Shown: positions 53,269 through 61,534 of the stretch, in pieces
Layout: each line of letters begins with the position of its first letter
Numbering within the stretch: the first letter of the stretch is position 1
NCBI RefSeq assembly: GCF_000350525.1
Contig: NZ_AOCN01000013.1
Location: forward strand, 1 to 64,000
Length of the DNA stretch: 64,000 nucleotides
Source: Leucobacter salsicius M1-8
Lineage (GTDB): Bacteria > Actinomycetota > Actinomycetes > Actinomycetales > Microbacteriaceae
Direction of reading: 5' to 3'
Notes under the pieces: model-generated
Databases searched by the model: none
What the model was told of the DNA's origin: nothing
What the model saw: the letters and a program-made list of their open reading frames with translations, nothing else
Translations under genes and position numbers: made by a program

Positions 53269-54165
53269 TTAGTTCTCGCCCGCGTTGATGGTCGCCGTCG
53301 TCAGCGCACCTGACTCGATGCCAGCCTTCTTGAGGATCTCGACGTAGGTGCCGTCGTCCATGAGTGACTGCAGTGCAGCCTGCACGGCCTTCGTCATGTC
53401 GCTGTCCTTCTGGGTTGCGAATCCGTAGGGCGCGGCATCGAACAGCTCGCCCACGAGCTCGAGCTTGTCGCCCAGCTTTGCGACAGCGTCGCCGGTCACG
53501 GGCGAGTCAGCCGAGAACGCGGCGGCGCGGCCGTCGATCACGGACTGCGTCACCTCGGGCTGGCCGTCAAAGCGCAGTACCTCGATGGGCTCCTTGCCCG
53601 CGTCGGTGCACTCCTTCGAGCGTGCCGGCATCTCCTCCGTGTCCTGCACGGTCGTCGCCTGGACCGCGATCGTGAGACCGCAGGCGTTGTTCGGGTCGAC
53701 GTCAGAGCCGACAGGTGCGGCCCACTGGCTACCGGCGTTCAGGAAGTTGACGAAGTCAACCGACGCCTGTCGCTCCTTCGTATCCGTGAAGGACGAGGAG
53801 CCCATGTCGAGCCCGTTCTCCTGGATCCGAGGAATGATGCTGTCGAAGCCCATGATCTCCCACTTCGGCGCGAGCCCAAGCTTCTCTGAGACCGCAGTGG
53901 CGAGTTCGACACCCCAGCCGATGGGGTTGCCGTCGGCGTCCTTGTACTCGTTGGGCGGGTACTCGGCATCGGTACCGATACGCAGCTCGCCCGAGTCCTT
54001 GACCTCTGCGGGCAGCAGAGCGACGGCAGCGTCGTCGACCTTGACGGTCGAGGTGCCCGAATCTGCAGGCTTGTCGGTTGGCGTTGCACCATCAGTGTTG
54101 GTGCAACCGGTCAGAGTGAGCAGCGCGGCTGCAGCCATGGCAGGAAGCGCGTAGCGAATCTTCAT
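53269..54165 (-). CDS. Amino-acid ABC transporter substrate-binding lipoprotein (family 3)
   Basis: A 298-residue lipoprotein: signal sequence with lipobox LTGC (Cys about residue 21), then a Thr/Asp-rich linker. The binding domain has ELRIGTDAEYPPNEYKDADGNPIGWGVELATAVSEKLGL, characteristic of SBP family 3, and later DSIIPRIQENGLDMGSSSFTDTKER and VIDGRAAAFSADSPV. A Cys pair (NNACGL and SKECTD) may form a disulfide outside the membrane. It is first in the operon. The ligand is likely a polar or charged amino acid. Confidence 0.93.
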   Translation of the reverse strand: MKIRYALPAMAAAALLTLTGCTNTDGATPTDKPADSGTSTVKVDDAAVALLPAEVKDSGELRIGTDAEYPPNEYKDADGNPIGWGVELATAVSEKLGLAPKWEIMGFDSIIPRIQENGLDMGSSSFTDTKERQASVDFVNFLNAGSQWAAPVGSDVDPNNACGLTIAVQATTVQDTEEMPARSKECTDAGKEPIEVLRFDGQPEVTQSVIDGRAAAFSADSPVTGDAVAKLGDKLELVGELFDAAPYGFATQKDSDMTKAVQAALQSLMDDGTYVEILKKAGIESGALTTATINAGEN

Positions 54166-54356
54166 TGATCCCTCTCAATTGGGAAGACCAGGTCGCCCTG
54201 GTGTTGATGTCGTTTTGAGTGTAGTACCCCGCATTGGTCACTTGACTACAGAGTATCTACCCCGCTCAATACCAGGGCTGTTGCAGGCGTGTTTTTTGGC
54301 GCAATTGCACCAATGCGCACCTCTCGAAGCGTCCATAACGTTCTGGTGACACCGCT

Positions 54357-54362
54357 TAAACT
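54357..54362 (+). promoter_or_regulatory. -10 box of a leaderless promoter for the ICMT-like gene
   Basis: TAAACT is followed by six bases (GATGCC) and the GTG at 54369. No ribosome-binding sequence is present, in agreement with a leaderless mRNA. Confidence 0.5.
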
Positions 54363-54368
54363 GATGCC

Positions 54369-55286
54369 GTGTCGCCCTACTCGCCCTCCCTCGCCCGCGG
54401 GTACTTCGCGGTGCAGGCCGCCGCCGCGGGTGCCTGGTGGCTGCTCGTATTTGCGGTCGAAGCAGTACGCACCGCGACGCTGGGCAGCCTCGATCCGGTG
54501 CTCGTCGGCGCGCTCGACGTACCTCTCTTCGCGATCGCGTCCTTGCTGGTTGCTGTCGGGGCGCGCTGGGCGGTCTGGGTGGTATGGCCGTGGACGCTCC
54601 TCGTCACCGTGGCGCTGGCGGGATATGCGACCGTGACCGGCCTCGCGGGCTGGGGCGTCGTCGCCATGGTCGCGGCGAGCGCCGGCACCTCGGCCGCGGC
54701 CCTGCTCCTCGTGTGGGGCCGCATCCCGACCGAGCTCATGCTCTCGGGGCCGCTACGTATTCGCGAGGCTCGGGCGGCCAGCGCGGCGCGGCATGCCACT
54801 GCCACGGGCGCGCAGATCGTCATCTTCTGGGGTCTCTTTCTGGTGGCCATTCCGCTCGTGATCTCCGTGCTCGAGCAGCGCTGGGGGCTCGCAATTTCCG
54901 TGCCCGCCTGGATCCGGATCGCGGGCGGCGCGCTGCTCGCGGCGGCGAGCGCGCTCGGTATCTGGTCTGCGCTCGCGATGTCGACCCGGGGCGAAGGCAC
55001 TCCGCTCCCCTCGGCCACCGCGCGCAGGCTCGTCGTGGCCGGGCCGTACCGGTTCGTGCGCAACCCGATGGCCCTCGCGGGCATCTCGCAGGGCGTTGCG
55101 GTGGGGCTACTGCTGGGTTCGTGGCTCGTGGTCGCGTATGCCCTCGCCGGTTCGCTCGTGTGGAACTGGGGCGTGCGCCCCCACGAGGAGGCGGATCTCG
55201 AGGAGCGGTTTGGCGCGGAGTTTCGTGACTACCGGGCCGAGGTGCGATGCTGGGTCCCCAGGTTACGGGCGTACGCTCGCCGGTAG
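54369..55286 (+). CDS. Isoprenylcysteine/phospholipid methyltransferase-like membrane protein
   Basis: A 305-residue protein with about seven helices. The first half (1-130) is a four-helix Ala/Val/Trp-rich region without clear family match. The second half has the methyltransferase core: VAGPYRFVRNPMALAGISQGVAVGLLLGSW, then WGVRPHEEADLEERFGAEFRDYRAEVRCWVPRL. The RNP and PHEE..L..RFG..Y..Y motifs belong to the ICMT/PEMT family that methylates lipids or prenylated substrates with S-adenosylmethionine. The actual acceptor is unknown. Confidence 0.8.
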   Translation: MSPYSPSLARGYFAVQAAAAGAWWLLVFAVEAVRTATLGSLDPVLVGALDVPLFAIASLLVAVGARWAVWVVWPWTLLVTVALAGYATVTGLAGWGVVAMVAASAGTSAAALLLVWGRIPTELMLSGPLRIREARAASAARHATATGAQIVIFWGLFLVAIPLVISVLEQRWGLAISVPAWIRIAGGALLAAASALGIWSALAMSTRGEGTPLPSATARRLVVAGPYRFVRNPMALAGISQGVAVGLLLGSWLVVAYALAGSLVWNWGVRPHEEADLEERFGAEFRDYRAEVRCWVPRLRAYARR

Positions 55287-55332
55287 CGCCGCGAGTGCAC
55301 GACGGCGTGACCTGCGAGGCAAAGGAGCCCCC

Positions 55333-55677
55333 ATGATCGGCGAACTATACGGCGTCGTGCTCGACTGCCCCGACCCCGCGACGCTCGCGGAGTTCTACCG
55401 CTCGCTGCTCGGGGGCCGGATCCAAACTGACGTTGAGTGGGTCGACCTCGTGCTCGCCTCGGGCGTGATCATCAGCTTTCAGTCGTGCCCGGGCTACGTG
55501 CCGCCCCGTTGGCCGGGCACCGATGGCGACCAGCAGGCCCACCTTGACGTGCGGGTGGCAGACCTCGCCGCGGCAGACCCGACGGTGCGAGCCGCGGGCG
55601 GCAGGTTTCTCGAGGCCCACGACGGGTTCTATGTCTACCTCGACCCCGTGGGCCACCCGTTCTGCACGGTGCTGTAG
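55333..55677 (+). CDS. VOC family (glyoxalase-like) protein
   Basis: A 114-residue single-module vicinal oxygen chelate protein. It has ELYGVVLDCPDPATLAEFYRSLLGG, then WVDLVLASGVIISFQSCPG, HLDVRVADLAAADPTVRAAGGRF and YVYLDPVGHPFCTVL. It is close to the glyoxalase-like domain often annotated as a bleomycin-resistance relative in actinobacteria. AAAGGAG lies just upstream of the ATG. The role may be binding or modifying a small molecule, which I cannot specify. Confidence 0.85.
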   Translation: MIGELYGVVLDCPDPATLAEFYRSLLGGRIQTDVEWVDLVLASGVIISFQSCPGYVPPRWPGTDGDQQAHLDVRVADLAAADPTVRAAGGRFLEAHDGFYVYLDPVGHPFCTVL

Positions 55678-55842
55678 ACCTCGCATCTCGGGTATACAGA
55701 CTGCACACTCATCCTGCGGTGTGGGGATGCTCGGAGTACATGATGACAGACGCTTTCACCTCCATTTGCATGACCCTCATTCCATTCCATACAGTGCAAG
55801 ACATCGAGCCGTTTCTGTCTCGCCCGCGTTCATTGGAGAATC

Positions 55843-56928
55843 ATGCAGGTCCACCTTCGTCAAAGCCTCACGCACGTGCCCCCGTACCGGCAGGGCAAGC
55901 AACCCCTCCCCGGTGCCAGCAAGCTCTCCTCAAACGAGTCCCCGCACCCCCCGCTCCCCGCGGTAGTTGAGGCCGTCGCCCAGCAGCTCGGCACGATCCA
56001 CCGTTACCCCGACATTGCGGCCGTTCCCGTACGCAGCCTGCTCGCCGAACGCCTCGGGGTAGAGGCCGAGAGCATCACGCTCGGTGCTGGCTCAGTCGAG
56101 GTCGCCGCGCAGCTGATTCACGCGACCACCGAGCCGGGTGACGAAGTCATGTTTGCCTGGCGTTCGTTCGAGGCCTACCCGTCGCTGGTGCGCATCGCTG
56201 GCGCGGTTCCCGTCGAAGTTCCCCTCGACGATAACGCCGCCCACGATCTCGATGCGATGCTCGCCGCAATCACCCCGCGCACCCGGCTCATCTTCATCTG
56301 CAACCCCAACAACCCGACGGGTACTGTGGTCGCGGCCGAGGCGCTCGAGGCGTTCATCTCCGCGGTGCCGCACAACCTGCTCGTCGTCGTCGACGAGGCC
56401 TACGTGCACTTCGATCGCACGCCGAGCCGCGCAGACGGCATCCAGCTCTTTCACCGGCACCCGCACGTCGCCGTGCTGCACACCTTTTCCAAGGCGTACG
56501 GGCTCGCAGGTCTGCGCATCGGGTACGCCGTATCGCCGCCAGCGGTGGCTGAGGCGCTGCGCAAGGTCGCGGTCCCGTTTGGGGTATCGAGCCTGGCCCA
56601 GGCCGCTGCGGTCGCCTCACTCCAGGCGGAGGACGAGCTCGCTGTGCGCATCGAGGAGGTCGTGACCGAGCGCGGCCGCATGTTCGATGCGCTCCAAGCC
56701 GCCGGTCTCAACCCCGTCGAGTCCCAGGCCAACTTCGTGTGGGTGCCCGATCAGAACGCCGCGGGCGTGACAGCGGTGAGCCTCGGCGAGCTGCTCGAAT
56801 CGGGCAAGGTCGTGGCCCGGGTGTTCCCGGGCGAGGGGATCAGGATCTCGAGCGGGGATGCGACCGATGTGGGTCGCGTCGTGGCCGCTATCAGCACGAT
56901 CGCTGCGGCGCAGCCAGCAGCGGTGTAG
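55843..56928 (+). CDS. Histidinol-phosphate/aromatic aminotransferase (HisC-like)
   Basis: A 361-residue class I/II PLP aminotransferase. It has KLSSNESPHPPLPAVVEAV at the start, ITLGAGSVEVAAQLI, FICNPNNPTGTVV, VVVDEAYVHF (PLP-contacting Asp), and HTFSKAYGLAGLRIGY with the PLP lysine near residue 217. It is not in a histidine operon. Lone actinobacterial copies can act as aromatic amino-acid aminotransferases (Pat/HisC2), so the physiological substrate is uncertain. The start ATG has GGAGA upstream. Confidence 0.88.
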   Translation: MQVHLRQSLTHVPPYRQGKQPLPGASKLSSNESPHPPLPAVVEAVAQQLGTIHRYPDIAAVPVRSLLAERLGVEAESITLGAGSVEVAAQLIHATTEPGDEVMFAWRSFEAYPSLVRIAGAVPVEVPLDDNAAHDLDAMLAAITPRTRLIFICNPNNPTGTVVAAEALEAFISAVPHNLLVVVDEAYVHFDRTPSRADGIQLFHRHPHVAVLHTFSKAYGLAGLRIGYAVSPPAVAEALRKVAVPFGVSSLAQAAAVASLQAEDELAVRIEEVVTERGRMFDALQAAGLNPVESQANFVWVPDQNAAGVTAVSLGELLESGKVVARVFPGEGIRISSGDATDVGRVVAAISTIAAAQPAAV

Positions 56929-56943
56929 TTAGCGCAGGTAAGC

Positions 56944-56976
56944 GAGTGCCCGGGCCCCGACGGGGTTCGGGCACTC
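56944..56976. terminator. Bidirectional terminator hairpin between hisC-like and B3/B4 genes
   Basis: A nine-base-pair outer stem, GAGTGCCCG (56944-56952) with CGGGCACTC (56968-56976), and an inner CCCCG/CGGGG stem. It lies between two convergent genes. No clear U-run is visible. Confidence 0.75.
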
Positions 56977-56982
56977 TGCCGT

Positions 56983-57684
56983 CTACAGCGAGAATGCGCG
57001 AGTGTGGGTGTCCACCCAGCCCGTGTCTACCTGCCAGTCGCCCAGCTCGCGCAGCGTGGTGGCCAGGTCGTGCTGCGCCGCCCGCACCGCCGCCTCGTTG
57101 GCGTCAGAGAACCCGTCGATGGGAAACAGGATGTTGGTGCTGTGCGCGCCGATCTTGCCCGTCTCGCTCTGACGCCAGATCCACCGCCGGGTGCGCACCG
57201 ACGAGCCTGCCGCGTACACGACCTCGTCGGGCGCGACCTCTTCGGGCTCCGTCGCCCCAAACGGAATGAACTCGTCGCCGGTGCGCGCGAGACGAATGCC
57301 GAGCTCACCCGCGGTCGAGTCAATGTCGTGCGCCCCGATGGGCACGCGGTGACGCAGGGAAACGGCGTTGCCGAGGTCAACAACGGTGTTGATGCTGGGC
57401 ATTCCCTTGCCCTTGGCGATGCGCGAGAGCAGCGCTTCAATCGAGCACTGAAACTTGTTGGGGTTGATGCCCATCGCCGTGAATGCTTCACGGTAGCGGG
57501 CAACCGATGGATGGGCGCGAACGTCGGTGTCGGCCAGCGCCGCCGTGCACTCACTGACGCTCTCGGTGAGGAGCGCCCCGACCTTCGGATTCGGCGCCGA
57601 GTTGTCGATCCCCGAGACCACAATCACCCCAAAGCAGGCTGGTCCGAGTGCATCGAATACGTCGTCTTGAACGGTAAATCGCAT
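56983..57684 (-). CDS. B3/B4 tRNA-binding domain protein
   Basis: A 233-residue stand-alone B3/B4 domain, related to the editing module of phenylalanyl-tRNA synthetase β. It includes AHPSVARYREAFTAMGINPNKFQCSIEALLSRIAKGKGMPSINTVVDLGNAVSLRHRVPIGAHDID, which is diagnostic, and later VRTRRWIWRQSETGKIGAHSTNILFPIDGF. Free-standing members are proposed to edit mischarged tRNAs or to bind amino-acid-like ligands. I use the ATG at 57684, with AAAGGA upstream. It is divergent from the ABC importer at 57970. Confidence 0.88.
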   Translation of the reverse strand: MRFTVQDDVFDALGPACFGVIVVSGIDNSAPNPKVGALLTESVSECTAALADTDVRAHPSVARYREAFTAMGINPNKFQCSIEALLSRIAKGKGMPSINTVVDLGNAVSLRHRVPIGAHDIDSTAGELGIRLARTGDEFIPFGATEPEEVAPDEVVYAAGSSVRTRRWIWRQSETGKIGAHSTNILFPIDGFSDANEAAVRAAQHDLATTLRELGDWQVDTGWVDTHTRAFSL

Positions 57685-57969
57685 GGAGTTCCTTTGCTGT
57701 GGGCAGTCGATGTGAGCGTAACGGAGGGCACCGGCCCTGAAACACTCGCACCCCCACGAACGCAAATCGCTATACAGCTTGCATACCACCTCTCCGATTT
57801 CACTTGCGCAAATGCACCATCTGTCTATGCGCGGCCCGACGAGTGGCAACGCACCAAATGGTCTCGTTACGATCGAGGCCTGGACAGTGCTGTTCACCCG
57901 CAGTGCTTCCGCATCTGGCGCCAATTCGGGCTCGCAGATCGAAAGCCACCTTCGAATGAGGAAATGACA

Positions 57970-58983
57970 ATGACCGTCAACCGCCTTCCCCGCAAACTGC
58001 TCACCCTCGCGGCCCTCGCCGCGACCGCTGCGCTCGGCCTGAGCGCCTGCTCGCCCAGCGCCGGCAACAACGAAAGCGCCGGCGGCGCTGAAAAGGTCAC
58101 GATCGGCATCGGCCAGTTTGTGCAGGCCCCGCCCCTCGACGCCGCAACGAAGGGCTTCAAGCAGGCCTTCATCGATGCCGGCTACGTCGAGGGCGAGACC
58201 GTCGAGTTCGACGTGAAGAACGCCAACGCAGAGGTCGCCACGAGCACGACCATCGCGCAGACCTTCGCCACGCAGGGTGTCGACCTCGTGCTCGGCGTTG
58301 CCACCCCGATGGCGCAGGCCGCCATGCAGAACATCACCGATGTTCCCGTGCTGTTTACCGCGGTCACCGACCCGGTCGCCGCCGATCTCGTCGAGTCGAA
58401 CGAAGCCCCGGGCTCCAACGTGACCGGCACGAGCGACCTCACCCCGGTCGCCGACCAGATCGACCTCATCACCGAGATTCGCCCCGAGACGAAGAAGATC
58501 GGCATCGTTTACTCATCGGGCGAGGTGAACTCGCAGGTGCTCGTCGAGCTGGCCCGCGAGGCGGCCAAGACCCACGGCATCGAGATCGTCGAGGCCACCG
58601 TGACGAACGCCGGCGAGCTCAAGCAGGCCACCGAGTCACTGGGTGACGTTGACGCCATCTACACCCCAAGCGACAACCTCGTTATCTCGGGCATCGGCGC
58701 CATCGTCGGCGTCGCCGAGGAGCGCGGCATTCTGGTCGTCGGTGCCGACGCGGCACACGTCGAGGGCGGCGCAGTCGCCACCATCGGCATCGACTACGAG
58801 AAGCTGGGCAAGCAGACCGGCGAGATGGCCGTGCGCATCCTGAAGGATGGCGAAGACCCCGCCACGATGGCCGTCGAGACGTCGAATGAGCTGCAGCTCG
58901 TGCTCAACCTCGAGTCGGCCAAGCGCATCGGCGTCGAGCTCCCCGCTGAGCTCGTCGACCGCGCTGACAGCACGATCGAGTAA
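57970..58983 (+). CDS. ABC transporter substrate-binding lipoprotein (TrpX-type family)
   Basis: A 337-residue binding protein of the ABC_sub_bind family. The signal ends in lipobox LSAC (about residue 24). The body shows VTIGIGQFVQAPPLDAATKGFKQAFIDAGYVEGETVEF, ATPMAQAAMQNITDVPVLFTAVTDPVAADLV and IYTPSDNLVISGIGAIVGVAEERGILVVGADAAHVEGGAVATIGIDYEKLGKQTGEMA. The ATG at 57970 is eight bases after AGGAA; the ATG at 57964 is too close to it. Streptococcal relatives (TrpXYZ) import tryptophan. The ligand here is unproven. Confidence 0.9.
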   Translation: MTVNRLPRKLLTLAALAATAALGLSACSPSAGNNESAGGAEKVTIGIGQFVQAPPLDAATKGFKQAFIDAGYVEGETVEFDVKNANAEVATSTTIAQTFATQGVDLVLGVATPMAQAAMQNITDVPVLFTAVTDPVAADLVESNEAPGSNVTGTSDLTPVADQIDLITEIRPETKKIGIVYSSGEVNSQVLVELAREAAKTHGIEIVEATVTNAGELKQATESLGDVDAIYTPSDNLVISGIGAIVGVAEERGILVVGADAAHVEGGAVATIGIDYEKLGKQTGEMAVRILKDGEDPATMAVETSNELQLVLNLESAKRIGVELPAELVDRADSTIE

Positions 58984-58988
58984 CGACC

Positions 58989-59939
58989 GTGATCGGAGCT
59001 CTCGAACTCGGCCTCATCTATGGCGTGATGGCCCTCGGCGTCTACCTGACGTTTCGTATTCTCAACTTCCCCGACCTCACGGTCGACGGCAGTTTCACCA
59101 CCGGAGCCGCCGTCTCGGCAGCCATGATCGTGAACGGTCAGAACCCGCTGCTGGCCACCCTCGCGGGGGCCGCAGCGGGGCTCATCGCGGGCGCCGTCAC
59201 CGGCGTGCTACATACCAAGGGCAAGATCGATGGACTGCTCGCCGGCATTCTGACCATGATCGCGCTGTGGTCCATCAATTTGCGCATCATGGGCATGGCG
59301 AACGTGCCGCTCTTGCGCGAGGACACCCTCTTCACGCCACTGCGCGAGGCCGGCTGGATCGGCAAGACCTGGCTCGCGGTGCTTGTCATCGCGGTGGTGC
59401 TGCTCGCTCTGAAGCTGCTGGTCGACTGGTTCCTGTCGACCGACCTGGGGCTCGCGATTCAGGCCACCGGCAACAACGAGCAGATGATCCGCAGCTTCGG
59501 TGTCAATACCGACGGAATGAAGATCCTCACGCTCGCCCTGTCGAACGGTCTCGTCGCACTGGCGGGCGCCCTGGTGGCGCAGTACCAGGGGTTTGCTGAC
59601 ATCAGCATGGGCATCGGCCTGATCCTGATCGGCTTGGCCTCGGTGATCCTCGGCCAGGCGGTCCTCGGTCAGCGCAACATCTTCATGGCCAGCCTTGCGG
59701 TGCTCGTGGGATCGGTGCTCTACCGACTCATCATCTTCTTCGCACTGATCGCGGGCCTCAACCCGAACGACATGCGCGCGGTCACCGCGGTGCTCGTCGT
59801 GGCGGCCCTGCTGCTGCCGCGTTGGGGGTTCCTCAAGAAGATTCCCTCGCTCAATCAGCGCGGCAATCGAAAGCCCTCGCAGGATCCCCCCAGAGAACCG
59901 GACGTCTCCGCGACGACCGGCGTCAAGATTCCCGTTTAA
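58989..59939 (+). CDS. ABC transporter permease (TrpY-type, branched-chain-like fold)
   Basis: A 316-residue permease of the BPD_transp_2 type with about 8-9 helices: GALELGLIYGVMALGVYLTFRILNFPDLTVDGSFTTGAAVSA, IDGLLAGILTMIALWSINLRIMG, and the coupling segment LAIQATGNNEQMIRSFGVNTDGMKILTLALSNG. A charged C-terminal tail of about 35 residues follows the last helix. It starts at GTG, five bases after the binding-protein stop codon. Confidence 0.9.
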   Translation: MIGALELGLIYGVMALGVYLTFRILNFPDLTVDGSFTTGAAVSAAMIVNGQNPLLATLAGAAAGLIAGAVTGVLHTKGKIDGLLAGILTMIALWSINLRIMGMANVPLLREDTLFTPLREAGWIGKTWLAVLVIAVVLLALKLLVDWFLSTDLGLAIQATGNNEQMIRSFGVNTDGMKILTLALSNGLVALAGALVAQYQGFADISMGIGLILIGLASVILGQAVLGQRNIFMASLAVLVGSVLYRLIIFFALIAGLNPNDMRAVTAVLVVAALLLPRWGFLKKIPSLNQRGNRKPSQDPPREPDVSATTGVKIPV

Positions 59940-59955
59940 GGAAGGTAGCTAGAGC

Positions 59956-60747
59956 ATGCTCAACATCGATCACATCTCCAAGACCTTCTTCCCGGGCACC
60001 ATCAATGAGCGCAAGGCCCTTGTCGACGTCAGCCTGCGGCTCGAGCAGGGTGACTTTGTCACCGTCATCGGCTCAAACGGCGCGGGCAAGTCCACGCTGC
60101 TCAACGCGGTGGCCGGTCGGTACATCGTGGATACCGGCGAGATCTCCATTGACAACAAACCGGTCACCAAGCTGCAGGAGTACCAGCGCGCCAGGTACGT
60201 CGGCCGGGTGTTCCAGGATCCGATGGCGGGCACCGCGCCCGACCTGACGATTGAGAAGAACCTGTCGCTCGCCCTGCTGCGCGGCAAGCACCGCGGGCTC
60301 AAGCGCGGCACCACCAAGGAGCGCCGCGAGCGCTTCGTCGAGGAGCTTCGGTCGCTCGAGCTGGGGCTCGAGAATCGGCTCACCGCCAAGGTGGGGCTGC
60401 TATCGGGCGGCCAGCGCCAGGCGCTCTCGCTGCTGATGTCGGGGTTCACCGAGCCCAGCATTCTACTGCTCGATGAGCACACGGCTGCGCTCGATCCGCA
60501 GCGCGCCGCCCTCGTCACCGATCTGACCGAGCGCATCGTGACAAGCGGCGGCCTCACCACCCTGATGGTGACGCACAACATGGAGCAGGCGCTGCGGTTG
60601 GGTAACCGGCTCATCATGATGCACGAGGGGCGCATCGTCTTCGAGGCGAACGCCGAACAGAAGCGCGAGCTCACCGTGCCGCTGCTGCTCGAGGAGTTCG
60701 CCAAGATCAAGGGCGCCCAGCTCGACGATCGCGCGCTGCTCGCCTAG
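59956..60747 (+). CDS. ABC transporter ATP-binding protein (TrpZ-type)
   Basis: A 263-residue ATPase. Walker A is GSNGAGKSTLLNAVAG (near residue 40), the Q-loop is RVFQDPMAGTAPDLTIEKNLSLALLRGK, the signature is LLSGGQRQALSLLM, Walker B is SILLLDEHTAALDP (His in the place of the usual Pro), and the H-loop is MVTHNMEQALRLG. The DEHTAALDP variation is typical of this transporter subgroup. It completes a three-gene importer that is followed by the hairpin at 60763-60831. Confidence 0.92.
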   Translation: MLNIDHISKTFFPGTINERKALVDVSLRLEQGDFVTVIGSNGAGKSTLLNAVAGRYIVDTGEISIDNKPVTKLQEYQRARYVGRVFQDPMAGTAPDLTIEKNLSLALLRGKHRGLKRGTTKERRERFVEELRSLELGLENRLTAKVGLLSGGQRQALSLLMSGFTEPSILLLDEHTAALDPQRAALVTDLTERIVTSGGLTTLMVTHNMEQALRLGNRLIMMHEGRIVFEANAEQKRELTVPLLLEEFAKIKGAQLDDRALLA

Positions 60748-60762
60748 CTAAGCCCACGCGTC

Positions 60763-60831
60763 ACGCACCGATCCCGCGAAAGCCACCTCAGAAACCCGGG
60801 TTTCTGGGTGCGTTTCGCGGGATCCGTGCGT
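60763..60831. repeat. 69-base inverted repeat downstream of the ABC importer
   Basis: Three nested arms are present: ACGCAC (60763-60768) with GTGCGT (60826-60831), GATCCCGCGAAA (60770-60781) with TTTCGCGGGATC (60813-60824), and CAGAAACCC/GGGTTTCTG at the centre (60789-60806). The arms are separated by short unpaired bulges. No U-tract follows. It could terminate transcription, or be a mobile palindromic repeat. Confidence 0.75.
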
Positions 60832-60957
60832 TGGGCGGGATCCGGATCACGCCTGCGGCGCCGCCCGGCCCGCGAGGCCCACTCCCGGGCACCGGGGCGC
60901 GCCACGCACTCTCCACGACCGAACTGAATAATATTGAGACTGAATACGAGGACGACT

Positions 60958-61455
60958 GTGGCGAACAACGAGGTGGAATTGCAGATCGATTCATTGGACG
61001 CTCGGCTCATTCAGCTGCTGAGCGCCGAGGCGGGCATCTCGATCGTCGAGTGCGCAAGGCGCCTGGGCGTCGCCCGCGCCACCGCGCAGAGCCGGCTCGA
61101 CAAGCTGCGCAGCAAGGGCGTCATCGCCTCAGAGGCTCCCTCGATTGAGCCCGCGGCCCTCGGATACCCGCTGCGCACGTATTGCATCATCCAGGTGCGG
61201 CAGACCATCAGTCACGACGTGATCGCCGAGCGCCTCGCGCTCATCCCCGAGATGCTCGAGCTGCACACGATCACGGGTGACTTCGACATGATGGCCACCG
61301 TAGTGTCGCGGTCGACCGTCGATCTGCAGCGCGTGCTCGACCTGATCTCAAACACCGACGGCATTCTGCGGGTCTCGACGCGCCTCACCCTGGCGAGCCA
61401 CTTCAGAAACCGGGTGCTTCCACTCGTGCAGCAGGCCTCTGAGCAGATTCCCTAG
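60958..61455 (+). CDS. Lrp/AsnC-family transcriptional regulator
   Basis: A 165-residue regulator. An N-terminal helix-turn-helix (SLDARLIQLLSAEAGISIVECARRLGVARATAQSRLDKLRSKGVI) is followed by a RAM/AsnC ligand domain (AERLALIPEMLELHTITGDFDMMATVVSRSTVDLQRVLDLIS). The GTG at 60958 gives the normal length and has GAGG upstream; an extension to 60934 is unnecessary. It follows the TrpXYZ-like importer and may sense an amino acid moved by it (inference from position). Confidence 0.88.
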   Translation: MANNEVELQIDSLDARLIQLLSAEAGISIVECARRLGVARATAQSRLDKLRSKGVIASEAPSIEPAALGYPLRTYCIIQVRQTISHDVIAERLALIPEMLELHTITGDFDMMATVVSRSTVDLQRVLDLISNTDGILRVSTRLTLASHFRNRVLPLVQQASEQIP

Positions 61456-61534
61456 GCGGCTCACGCTCAGGATCACGAACCACCGCTTCTGCAAATCACT
61501 CTTGGGACCGGCGGCCGCGCTCAGGGCGCAGCGC

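Noticed and set aside
57685-57969. T-box leader upstream of the TrpX-like gene
   Set aside because: No AGGGTGGNACCGCG-type antiterminator motif or specifier loop was visible.
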